Origin: Brugia malayi
Lineage: Eukaryota; Nematoda; Chromadorea; Rhabditida; Onchocercidae
Assembly: GCF_000002995.4 (NCBI RefSeq)
Contig: NW_025062479.1
Span: 9,725,721-9,789,720, forward strand
Reading direction: 5' to 3'
Length of the DNA stretch: 64,000 nt
Below are positions 39,163 to 50,311 of this stretch, one piece after another. The translations under genes and the position numbers were made by a program. Within the stretch, counting starts at the first letter, position 1. Each line of letters opens with the position of its first letter. The notes beneath the pieces are model-generated. The model saw nothing but the letters and a program-made list of their open reading frames with translations, did not search any database and had not been told where the DNA came from.

Positions 39163-41570
39163 ATGCACTACCTCTTACTTGTTTATTTAACTTTTTCTGC
39201 GCAACTACTGTATCTGAAATATTCAGTTATAACAGCATCTGATTTATCCCTTGATATCGGATCTGGTGCCGCATCACAGCTTATTCGTGAAGCAGCTCAT
39301 CAATTACTTAGTTCACCGCGTTCACTTTATTTATCATTTCGAACACATGAAAGCCCACTTCTATTACCTCTTGCATATATCAAAACATACAATCGAATTT
39401 CATATTCAAATGTTACTGTTAAATTTTATCCTGACACGATACGCTTAAAAGCAAGCAGTGTTCGAATAAATTCCAAATCAAACATCACTCCAAATATTTG
39501 GCCGGTTAGTTTTGGCGATGAAACAGTCGATCTTGCCGTTTATGTAAGTTCTTTTACAACTAATTACCTTTTCATAACTTCTGCTTGCTATTTTTTATTG
39601 CTATCATTTCAATCACCTTTACTTTCAATCTTATACATTTTCATTATCTTTTACATCATTCAATTAAAATAGTAGGAGTTGTATTTTTTTACTACTTTCG
39701 AAACTTAAGTAATCATTTCAGGTGGGTGATGTTGAATTAGCGGTACGTATCGAGGAGAAAAATGTTCGAATGTTATCATGTTCCTTACGGGATACAACCG
39801 TTAATGCTACATCTAGTAGCTACTGGATGATAGGCACATTGTTATACATCGCAACAAATCCGATCCGATCACATCTTCAGCAGCTCATTTGTCCGTCTAT
39901 CGCCAACTACATCTCAAATATCGAAAATCCCGTTATTATGTAAGTACATGGATGATTTTCTTTTTTTTTTTTTTCTTTTTTTTTACAATCAATTTCAAAA
40001 TCATAAAAAGGATTTATGATTAATTTCAAAGATTCAGGAACGTGTCATTAAATGAGATCCTGCCAGCTCATATTCGTGACGTTATCAATACCGCAGATTC
40101 TTCCTTATTCTATCGTTTAACATCAATAATAGTAGAAGAGAAGCATATTTTGATAGTAACAGAAATTAATTGGAAGCGCTCGTTTGAAAACAATGGAATT
40201 TCATATGCAAACGTAAGTATGAAATGGAACAACGAAGATCGGATAATAACTTGGATTGATGATGCAGCCCTTAATGATTTCCTCAATCAGGTTCTTTTAA
40301 GTTATACTTTTAAATATCCCAAATGTTTAAAGAAATTATGCAGTTTTAGAGTTTCGAAATGGTTGAAAGCCAAATTTGCGATGTTCCATGCGATCGTTCT
40401 AAGTAAATTATCATATATTTAGCCATTTCATGTTACTGAACCTCAACAAAAAGTTGTTTTGAAAAGAGAATCTGAGTTCAAATTCTTTGCAGATTGACTG
40501 GAATTTCCAGTGGATGGAGGAAACAATTGCGGTAACAAGTCCCGTGATACCTCTTTCGTCTCGAGAATTTCTTTCAACTCTTTGTACTTCTTGCTATTTC
40601 TTGCTAAATGTTTGGGCTAATGGATCACCTATTTTGACAGCTACAAACGGTACTGTTGTCCTGGAAAAGTAAGTTCTTTCAATTAATGCTTCCAAAGCAG
40701 TATGATTCAATGCAAAAAGTTAGAAACTTAAGATCACACTTGCTTAAAGCCAAACCTAAACGGTGAAAGTCCTACCATTGTTCATTGATTGGAAATAGGA
40801 TTTACGTCTATTTGAAATCAAACATTTTTCTCAATTTCAAGGCGTGATAGGCTCAATTTACGTGTCGTGAATCCCGATAAAAACGTTACATCTGTATTTG
40901 TATCCATGTTCCTATCTGTTACGGCCCAATTACGACCCGTTATTGATTCCGGTACATTGCGGACATTAGTACAATTGCTTGACACAAATGTGGTGATGGA
41001 AAGTGGTGCCTTTCCTCCTTCTTGGTCATTTTTCGTTCAGGACTTGATAAAAGGTAGACACTTATCTCAGCATTTTATCGTTGTTAATCTAACTATTATT
41101 AGGATAATTGATAACAGTTGGCCGAATATCCTCCTTAGCTATTAAAACTATACTTGTATTAGGAGAAAATTAGCATACTTTTATTTAATGTGGCAATTAT
41201 TATTTTCTATTTTAGTTTAGTCTTTTTTATGATGCGCTTTGCCATTTTTTTTTTTTTTTTTTTTCTAATCGTGTAAATGACGCTATTAAGCGGCATATAT
41301 TATACAGATAAAGAAGTAATGAAATTTTCAGGGATGATAACCGAGATGATGTGGCCAGAGATGCGGAAGCAAATTGAGAAACTTACATACAGTGAAGGCA
41401 TTCGTTTGGCGACATCATGTGGTATTGATCCACAGAATACAGAAATTTTAATCGGTGAAGGACGTTTAGGCTTTTCCACAACACTTAATTTACAAAGTCT
41501 ACAGCCTCAACAATGCCTCAAAGATCTCAAAAGTGCCTTACCAAATGCTGCTAAATTGTTTCCCAAATAA
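39163..41570 (+). CDS. BPI/LBP-like lipid-binding protein B
   Basis: Exons 39163-39543, 39722-39939, 40038-40290, 40493-40668, 40842-41053 and 41332-41570 total 1479 bases (492 aa), phases closing. Signal peptide MHYLLLVYLTFSAQ. The N-terminal half carries GAASQLIREAAHQLL and the family cysteine pair in the right context (VRMLSCSLRDTTVN ... IRSHLQQLICPSIANYI). Sequence beyond that is diverged from the classical family, with a second cysteine pair (STLCTSCYF) and many N-glycosylation sites (NVTV, NITP, NATS, NVSL, NVSM, NGTV, NVTS). It ends LKSALPNAAKLFPK. Head-to-head with gene A, consistent with an old inverted duplication. Family placement rests mainly on the N-terminal barrel, length and neighbour; lipid ligand unknown. 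Confidence 0.82.
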
Positions 41571-42285
41571 AGTTAATTTTGATATCATTTACTTATTTGT
41601 TCAATGTAACTATATTTATGCAAAATCTCTTATCAAATAGTTTCGTGATTTACAATTGGATACATGATTCATTCGAAATGTATTAAGCAAAATAAGTTTA
41701 AATTTTTGGGAAAGAAAAAAAGAATGATTTGAAATATTTTATCTTATCATATTGATCATATTGTCGTCATTCTTGCTTAGTTAGTATCATTGTACTAATT
41801 CATCTAAATGAACAACAAGCTGGATTATCTCGATGAAAAAAAAAAAAAAATTGTCTGTTGCTTGTCGTTTGGAGAGTGCTTGATAGAAACGAAAGTTTTT
41901 TTGTTCCTTTCGTCACACTTGTTTCAATTGATCAACCCATCCTTTTTACACAATTAAATTTAATTTTCATGTAAAAAATTTTTCCAATGGGGACCATATA
42001 TACATCTTTTTTTTCATCCACTTCCCTTTTTTTTGTTTTTCTGGAAGTGAATATATGGATGATAGCTTAAGATAAATCAATTTCTTGCTTTGGCTACTGC
42101 AATAGCAACTAGCAAAATCAGTGAATAACTGTCACAGGCAGAATAAGGAGAGCAAAAGCCTAGGCTTAGGCTTGAGTCGAATGGGAGTCTAAAAAGAATC
42201 GAAATTGAAAGCCTATAAATGCATCTCATTTACCACCATCCCATCACATCACTCTTTGATGGAAATCAATAGCATCGTTTACTAA
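41571..42285. other. Intergenic between BPI-like B and the ARMC10-like gene
   Basis: Tandem plus-strand genes 715 bases apart. Contains poly-A and poly-T tracts; no coding signal. Confidence 0.5.
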
Positions 42286-45200
42286 ATGGGACAGCAGCAA
42301 TCGGCTTTCGTTGTTGAAATTGCTTCATCACGTTTTGGAAGTTTTCAGGTTTCATTGTAATTTCTTTTCTCTTTTTTTTTTTCTCTTTTTTTACTGCTTT
42401 TCATTATGATTATTTAAGTAGAATGATTTCACATTCAGATTAATCTATTTTATTGTATTTAAAACATACTTTACGTATACGGAAGTAAAAAGGCTTCTTG
42501 AGGTATTGTAGAGAGAGCTTCTATGTATGATATTTTTTTTTTATTTATTACGTAAGCTTTTACCTTGTAAAAGGTAATGTAACATTTCAAGAAGTTTAAA
42601 ATTTTATTATTATTGTTTGATGTGTATGAAATATTTTGAAGCGCATTTGTAGCATTATGGAGAGGGAAAATATTTTTATTAAATTTATACGCATCAGTTC
42701 AGCACAACTCCGAAAGTACTACAAATTGGAGTGAAGTGTTAAAAAAAGAAACCTTTGTAACATAATAAAACACATTTGCTACAGTAAGCATAGAAAATTA
42801 GAAAAGACCGGTAAATTTAAATTTAGATATTCATTGCATCTTTTCTATTTTTCTCTCTTTTTTTTCGTCAAATTTACTTGCAAATTGAATGAAAAGAAAA
42901 AAAACATGAAATGTGTTTTGTGTTAATAAAAATGTGAAAATTGAAATTTTTTTCTTCAAAAAAAAAAAAAAAAAAAAAATTTCATGTTTTTGTCGAATGA
43001 AAGAAAGAGAAAAAATGTAGCAGTTAAAGATGCAAAAAGAAAAATAATATGTATTGATATGTAATAAGATATTAATCAATATAGTTAGTTCAAATTAATT
43101 AGTTAATTAGTTAACTAATCTCACTATTCTATAAATCAATTTTATACAAATGACTTAGCTAATCATATGATTAATAGAATGCAAAAAAAGTATACGGAAA
43201 ATTTATCACAGTATTCGACAACAGATAAACATTTTAATTAGTGATATATTACTATTATAGTAATAAATAAGAATACCAATATTTATAAATGAAAAATATC
43301 CTAATTTTCAAAATTTCCGTTTTTAAATGAAAAGAAAGCAAACATCTACTATTTTTGTTTAATTTTCTTCTCCATTAAATTAGCTAAGATTATTTTACTT
43401 TATTTATTTATTTATTGACTTGCTTATCCGTTTTCTTTTTTTTTTCTTTTTTTTTTTGCAGAGTTTACCACAAACAGATCCGGATGATGATGAGCATAAT
43501 TCCCCACAGTGGCGTATTACGGTTAATCCATCAGCAAATTTCTTTTCAACAAGCAATGAATTAAAGTCATTGATTAACAAACTTTATCGAACACAGGTTT
43601 ACATATCGTGATTTTTATTTTTATTTTTCAAAAAATGAATTTGCAGTTAATGATAAACGGATGGCTTCTATTAACTTTTGATTTTATTGTCTAAAATTAA
43701 ATTATCATTTCGTTCAGAAATTGATCACACCATCAGAAGCAAAATATCTATGTACCGCATTAAAATGCATTGATATTTCGTCGGATATCCTTTTACCACT
43801 GTTGACAGTCATTTCAAATGCTACTGCCTATACTGCAAATCAGGTTTTACTATTAACTTAATTATGTAACCAAACAGTTAATATTATATTAGAAATATGT
43901 TATTCAAACTTTCAGAAATCATTAAAATTTTTTTAACTATGCAGTAAAAAATAAATTACTCGTGTTGTTTATTTACATTACCAGTTATTGATTATATCAA
44001 TGATCTTTTATTGATTATCACCGATTTTTATTCATTTATTCAATATATATATATATTAATAATAATATTTGATTCAAAATTTGCAATTTTCCAGTATTTA
44101 TTTGCCCAATTTGGTATAACTGAAGAAATAGCAGAAATGATGAAGAACTATCATGCAGCATTACCAAATTCCTCGAAGGTTCAACTGCTTTGTTTTTCTT
44201 TTTTTCATTTTTTATTAATTTCATAAGTGAACTTTTTCAAATTTGCAATTTATGCAATGAAATATTTATTTGTTTTGCTAAAATCAGGTTATGCTATTAC
44301 AATGCATTGCAAATATGGCTGCATGCAGGGAAAATATCGAAATACTACAACAAACGATATCGTTTGTTGTGAAACGTTTGAATTCATCATTGGATATGGA
44401 ACGAACAGTTGCATTTCAAGCGCTCACTAATTTATCCTATACAATTACACGATCACAAGTTAAAATCATTTTACCAGCTGTACCTGTTTGTCTCAAAAGG
44501 TATAATTATTTTCTCTGTTTTACTAACTTATCAATTTTATATAAAATTTATGAATTTTTTAAACTCTTTTAAAACTGATGCAAGTTTCCAAAATATGAAA
44601 TTTTAAGACATAACCAAATTAAATTTCTTTTTGACTTTTTTGGTATAAAACTTCTAATCAATTAAATTAATTATTTTTACTTGACAATTATATACGTATT
44701 AATTATTATAGGCTTTGGGAAAAAGGTGAAGCAAACATTAATTCACTTCGATTACTGGTAAATTTATCATGTTGTCCTGATATGGTTCCGCATATTTTAG
44801 CTGCTAAGGTACATTTCATATACCTTTCAGACAATATTTTCAGAAAAATTAGTCATCAGTTAGATTAGTGGCAGTAAGGTGTGTTTCTTTTGTTTTTTGT
44901 TTTAACCTTGTACACTGATCAAGATTTGTATCATTTTATCTACCTAATTAATCCAAAGTAAAAATATCTTAGCTTCATTTCAACATTGTAGACAGTGACA
45001 GGCTTATTGTCAATTCTGGATACGGATAAACCAGAAATCTTATTGCGTGCAATTACTTGGTTATTGTGTATGTCATCAGCAGTGCATGCATTATCTTTAA
45101 CTTATGAAGTTATCGCTCCATTAAATCAAGATCCTTTTGCCAACCCAAATTACACTATTTATTTCTCTATTTACGCACCAAAGGTGAAAATTTAAACCAA

Positions 45201-45636
45201 CTAATCTTTGAATAGTTGCAAGCAGTTATGACTTTTAGAAGTTAATGAATATAAACTAAGATTTATATCACTATATTTTCATATAAATTCCTGATAGATT
45301 TGCCAAGGAATTACTTTTATTCTTGAAATAAAAAATTCAAATTAAATAGTTAAGAGTGAAATTAATATATATTGTGTTGCATTTGCAAAACTTCTTTTAA
45401 ATAGGCAGTTTTCTCTAGCCGATTGATTTCATCAAATTCAAAGAGATGATATTACATTCAAAAATTATCGAGTAATTTAGCTTCTCATATTTTAGGGTAG
45501 ACATGAATTGATCAGACGTTTGAATAACATAACTGTGGGAAATGAAGAAACAGCACTGAAAGCAAAAAGATTACTTGAAACATTGGATAAAATTCCGGAA
45601 GCACGATCATTACTATCAAATCTTAATCGATTGTAA
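42286..45636 (+). CDS. ARMC10/ARMCX-like armadillo protein with N-myristoylation motif
   Basis: Exons 42286-42348, 43462-43596, 43718-43843, 44095-44178, 44288-44499, 44712-44808, 44992-45183 and 45496-45636 total 1050 bases (349 aa), phases closing. Armadillo-like helices run from about residue 55 to the end: LLPLLTVISNATAYTANQ, VMLLQCIANMAACRENIEIL, RTVAFQALTNLSYTITRSQV, NSLRLLVNLSCCPDMVPHIL and EILLRAITWLLCM. These resemble the ARMC10/ARMCX repeat block, as does TDPDDDEHNSPQWRITVNPS before it. Vertebrate members are anchored to mitochondria or ER by an N-terminal membrane segment. Here exon 1 encodes MGQQQSAFVVEIASS, a textbook MGxxxS myristoylation signal without a membrane segment. The first intron is 1.1 kb, so exon 1 is supported by phase and motif, not homology. 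Confidence 0.82.
42954..42979. repeat. Long poly-A run in ARMC10-like intron 1
   Basis: About 21 consecutive A residues after a short T run. One of many homopolymers in the window (others near 18266, 52285, 53730 and 55625). Confidence 0.85.
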
Positions 45637-46643
45637 CGTCTACACATTTTGCCCTGTACTGTATCATTTTAATAATTTATCCTTTAGGACTACTACTGTT
45701 CCATTATAAGAATCAAGAATGGCTTTGCTTTAAATGTTACTCTTAAATTCATTACAATTCTTTCAGTTAGTATTCTATTCATGAAAGTTTGATTAGCATA
45801 CAATGCTCAATTCAATGTTAACATAACTTTATCATCCTGAAAAACTTTATCGTACAAATGATAATTCTTCCATATTTTCTTTCGTATTATTTCAAAAGTT
45901 CAGTTTCATATCACATCTATTGCAAGCTTCATTTCATTTGACGGCAAATAAATGACATCAACAAAAAAACAAGGAATGAGAAAATTAGTGGCAAGAAGTT
46001 GGAATGTATGACCTTATCTGATTATTTACAAAAAAAAGAAAAGAAAAAACGATAGGCATTTTTTGAACTAATTTCACTTTTCTTGCAATTAATGCATACA
46101 TAACAGTGCTATACCAATTTTTGTCATATTAAGAAGGAAGGAAATTAGGGATTGTAGTTAAAATTGAATTCAAACAAATTTATTCACCGATTAACAGAAT
46201 TCTTTCCAACTTTTATTAATTATGAAATATGTCATAGAATGTGAAAATATTTGTGCAAGAATAATTAATACAAAAGTAAATGAAGAAGTTCCATCAAAAT
46301 GGAATATTTTTTTTTAGACATTCAAGGGATGAAAAAGTGAACCACAATAATGCGGATGATTTTAATGGGATGAATCAAACTTGACTAAAAGCACACATCC
46401 CGAAAACACATTTGAAGTAGGAGAAGGATATTGCAGAAGCTGCTACGAATTTGGATTTGAAGTTAAATTTAATTGAATACAAATTGTCATTCTTATTTTA
46501 ATTATTTTATAATTGACTACGTCCTCAAAAACAAATTTGATACCTCAGCCAATGATGGTCAGTTGACCAAATTGACCAAACGGTCGATTGATGATCGGCT
46601 GATGTATTACACTTTAAAACAATATTACTTGCAGATGCATAAA
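45637..46643. other. Convergent 3' flanks of ARMC10-like and PAQR3-like genes
   Basis: About 1 kb with no supported exon. A plus-strand open stretch at 46473-46655 overlaps the PAQR3-like 3' end and has no homology. Confidence 0.5.
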
Positions 46644-49600
46644 TTATTTCACTAAAGTGATATTTGATAATGGATTATAAATTAGGCAGTAGTTTGTTTG
46701 CAAGCGATGTGATGCCAAATAATCAAGAGTTGCATTCTGCCAGTACGACATAGCCGCAAAGATTAAGATATGCCACCACTGATGACTACATCCAACTAAA
46801 TCAAAGATACCTGAAAATTTGAGTCAGTAATAATAAGTCAGAATATGAAGAATAAAATTGAAGCATTAGATCATCTGATCATTTTATTTAAGAATTATTC
46901 AGGTTGATAATTTAGCTGCTTATTGGATATTCAGATACGAAACATATTAACAAATTTCAGCTATTCAACATATTAATCTATTGGCTAGTAATATTTTGCG
47001 AAAAAAAAAGATCAGAAGAAATCACCCGGTTTTAGTCTTTCTGGAATCATCGAAACATAGAATAAAAATGCACATCCCGATGTTCCATATAAAATAAGCA
47101 GTTTTGGTAACCATTCCTAGAAGATTAATTGCTTGATTAGCGCATATTTTCATAATTATTCTATTTATTAGTGTAATAATAAGACTGTAAGTCTATAATT
47201 TCATCAGTTATTACTTTTAAAGTTTCTAGAAATAACTATTTCTAGTGTAATCATATACAATTAACAAAATGTTAGAAATGATAAATGAAGAAAGAAATTT
47301 TAATTTCTCTTTTTTATTAATTTTCTCTTTCATTAATTTTATCAATGAATTTTATATACCATAACATGGTCATTGCTAATGCCACCATGCAAAGCAATCC
47401 AATGAAATGCTGGTCCAAAACTTAATGCAGCAATAATCAAATAAGTTAAATGAGTGCAACCGAATTGTGAGCCAAATAGCGCCATATCACTAATATTGTT
47501 ACTTAACGGTAAATATGCTGCTATCAGTGAAATTCCAAATAAAAATGCAAAATAATATTTTTGCCATTCCTTCAATATTTGATTACTATTGATTAAAACA
47601 ATTTAATAATTACATATAATGACTGTATCGTTTAATCAAATGATGTCAAATGTTAGATAAACGTAATTGTTTCAAATGTTATTACCATCATTATAATAAA
47701 TAAACAATGGATTGCAAACATCAAATATCATTTTAATAAAAAAGATTTTCTTCCTATTTTCGTCAATATTTTTTAATTATATATTTTTAATGCATTTCTA
47801 ATTTGTTATATTTTATAACTAGCATTATTTTGTTATGTAATTTTAAATCATTCTTATGAATAATTTTACACGTCTATTACCTAGTAATACGTTTGGTAAC
47901 CGATCGTTTCTAGGTTATGCCTAGAAAAGTTTGATAACCGACCACTTCTTAGGTTATGCTTAATGACATACAGTTGCTAATTAAAACAGTTTATTAATTA
48001 AATCATTATCAATATGGCTATTGCAGTTTGAAATTAACCTAAGTGCATGATGTATGGGTAAACAATTACATTAAGATAATGTATTAAATAAATTATTTGT
48101 GGGATGTCTTCTATAACAAAGCAACAAAAAAAAAAGGAATTTTTAAAAAAAGAGACAAAATTAATTTTATAGATTTGTTTTCTTAGAAGTTTTTTGAATT
48201 GAAAATACTAAAAATAATTTGTTAATAAATAATTACATATCAAGAAAGTAATGAAATTATCAAATGTTACAACTTTATTTAAAAGCTTTATGCTTCATAT
48301 GTTATATTTTTCAACATGTATTGACGTGTTTTACTTTCTGTTTTCTAGACGTGAACTCATTGCAAAAATAAATAATACATTTCTTTCTGGAAATTTATAT
48401 AAAAACTCACATTCAAGCAAATTTACAATTTAATAAGCGTCAAATTATCAAAATTTCTTTTTATATTTTATGGAAAATTTTTAGTAACATATGTTTCGCA
48501 ACATGCAATTAAAATAAAAACTAATATTAATGATAAACAAGAAAGAAAAAAAGGCATTTTATTGTATTTTTCGATCTAAAAATAAAAAGGCATTAGTATT
48601 AGGCATATTCTAAACTTCATTAAAATTAACAAAAATAAAATCTTCACCTGATTGAAAAAAGATACAAAAATTTTTAATGAAACAAACCTCAAAACATAGG
48701 AATGCAGTATAAATACCGATCAAATAAACGCTAAGTAAACCAGCTGATATCCCAAAGATATCAAATCGTAATAACATGCGTCTGCGTTCCGCATTTGTTG
48801 AACCGAAGATATGATAAAACGTTGATAAAAGCATGCATATCTGAATGATTTGACAATTTTTTCTAATGTGAAAATTATGAAGGATAAATGGAAGAAGATT
48901 AAAAATTCACTGGATTTTTTTTAAAAAAATTGAAATAAAATGAATGATCGTTTTTACATATGAATGACTCATTTCACTGATCCAAAAAATCTCATAAAAT
49001 CAAAAAATTCCTGAATGGAAAGGAGGAATCGTTATCAAAATTTTAGAATATTATATATTACCTTACATGAAATGTTTGTTTTTAATATTGAATTTTTAGC
49101 AATAACAAAATTGTAATAAACTTTTATTTATTGGTTTTCAAAATAGTTAAAAAAATTTTGGCACATTTTTTTTGTTCACTTCTATTATTACGAAATACAC
49201 ATTTTCCACATTTTAACAAATTAAAATATTGGTAACAGTTTTGGCTATTTGAAGCAGAAATGTTTCTGTTTCTAATCAATTAATAACACATTTTAATTGA
49301 TGCAATTGTAATCACATTAGTTAACAACCACGTTAATTAGTTGTGGTTTTATGCTATAAACTGAAATGATGAAATGATTTATTAATTATCACTAATGCCA
49401 TCGGATAATTTGTCTACTTCAACAAAAAATGTTTCCATTCATTCCTACACTCTCATCCATTCTGTTGTAAATAATTCTTCGCACCTAATTTATTATGTTT
49501 GATCATTTTAATCACTAAAGCAATTAGATAAAAAGTAATAGGAAAGATTACCTGTAAACCAAGCAAGCATACTGTAGCAATGATATGATCTTTTGCATTA

Positions 49601-50311
49601 GCATTTGCTGGGGGCAATAAATAAACATTTATTGCATATTGACGCCACGTAAAATAGAAGAAACCGATCAGATGAGTCCATATATTAATTGTTTCATTAT
49701 TCCATTGAAATATCCTGGAAATTTAAGGCTAATAAAATATTTTAAAATTTACAAATTCAACATTTTCTTTTCTTCTTTTGCAATAATATTTTTATAATGC
49801 TTACTATTAATTAATCAATGATTAAAAAATAGCAACTATTAACAATCACTGATTAAATTAAATAATTAGTTGATTAGTAGTGTTATACTAATGATTGCTA
49901 TTAAAGCAATAATTGGAAAAAATTAAAATTGTAAATATCGAAAGTATAAATGCATGTTTAACTTGTACCATCTAAAGAATAGTTTCACTTCTACTTCTAC
50001 AAACTCTCTCCATTATTATTTAATATTTATTTTCATGAAAATCATTTAATCAAATAATTATAAAAATTTCAATAATTTACAACAAAGCACAAATCAGTTT
50101 AAATCATAACTGATCATTGTAAGCAAACGTATCTCTTAGGCAGAATAATCAAATTTAAAGCTAACCATTTCATATATTGCATTGCAGATAAGTATGGTGG
50201 CCGATAACCAGTATAAACATATTCATTAACCCAAAAACACGGTTCCAAATCGGTTTTCCGTAACAACTTGCAGCAATTCGGAATGTTTTTCTTGGCAGGA
50301 GCGGTAGACAT
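46644..50311 (-). CDS. paqr-3: PAQR3-like seven-transmembrane protein (progestin and adipoQ receptor family)
   Basis: Exons 50311-50166, 49714-49552, 48840-48688, 47569-47360, 47116-47026 and 46810-46644 total 930 bases (309 aa; human PAQR3 is about 311). Family features: NEYVYTGYRPPYLSAMQYMK; FQWNNETINIWTHLIGF (the ETxNIWTH motif); ICMLLSTFYHIFGSTNAER with the zinc-site histidine; LRFDIFGISAGLLSVYL; FHWIALHGG; MIPERLKPGIFDLVGCSHQWWHI with the C-terminal zinc-site histidines. In mammals PAQR3 sits in the Golgi and restrains Raf signalling; conservation of that here is inference. Exon 4 uses a TTGAAG acceptor, not the TAG 16 bases earlier, because only TTGAAG keeps phase. Confidence 0.93.
47891..47967. 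repeat. Two-copy imperfect tandem repeat (about 38 bp unit) in PAQR3-like intron 3
   Basis: Unit 1 begins GTTTGGTAACCGATCGTTTC and unit 2 begins GTTTGATAACCGACCACTTC; both continue with TAGGTTATGC. Two copies only, head to tail. Confidence 0.75.
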
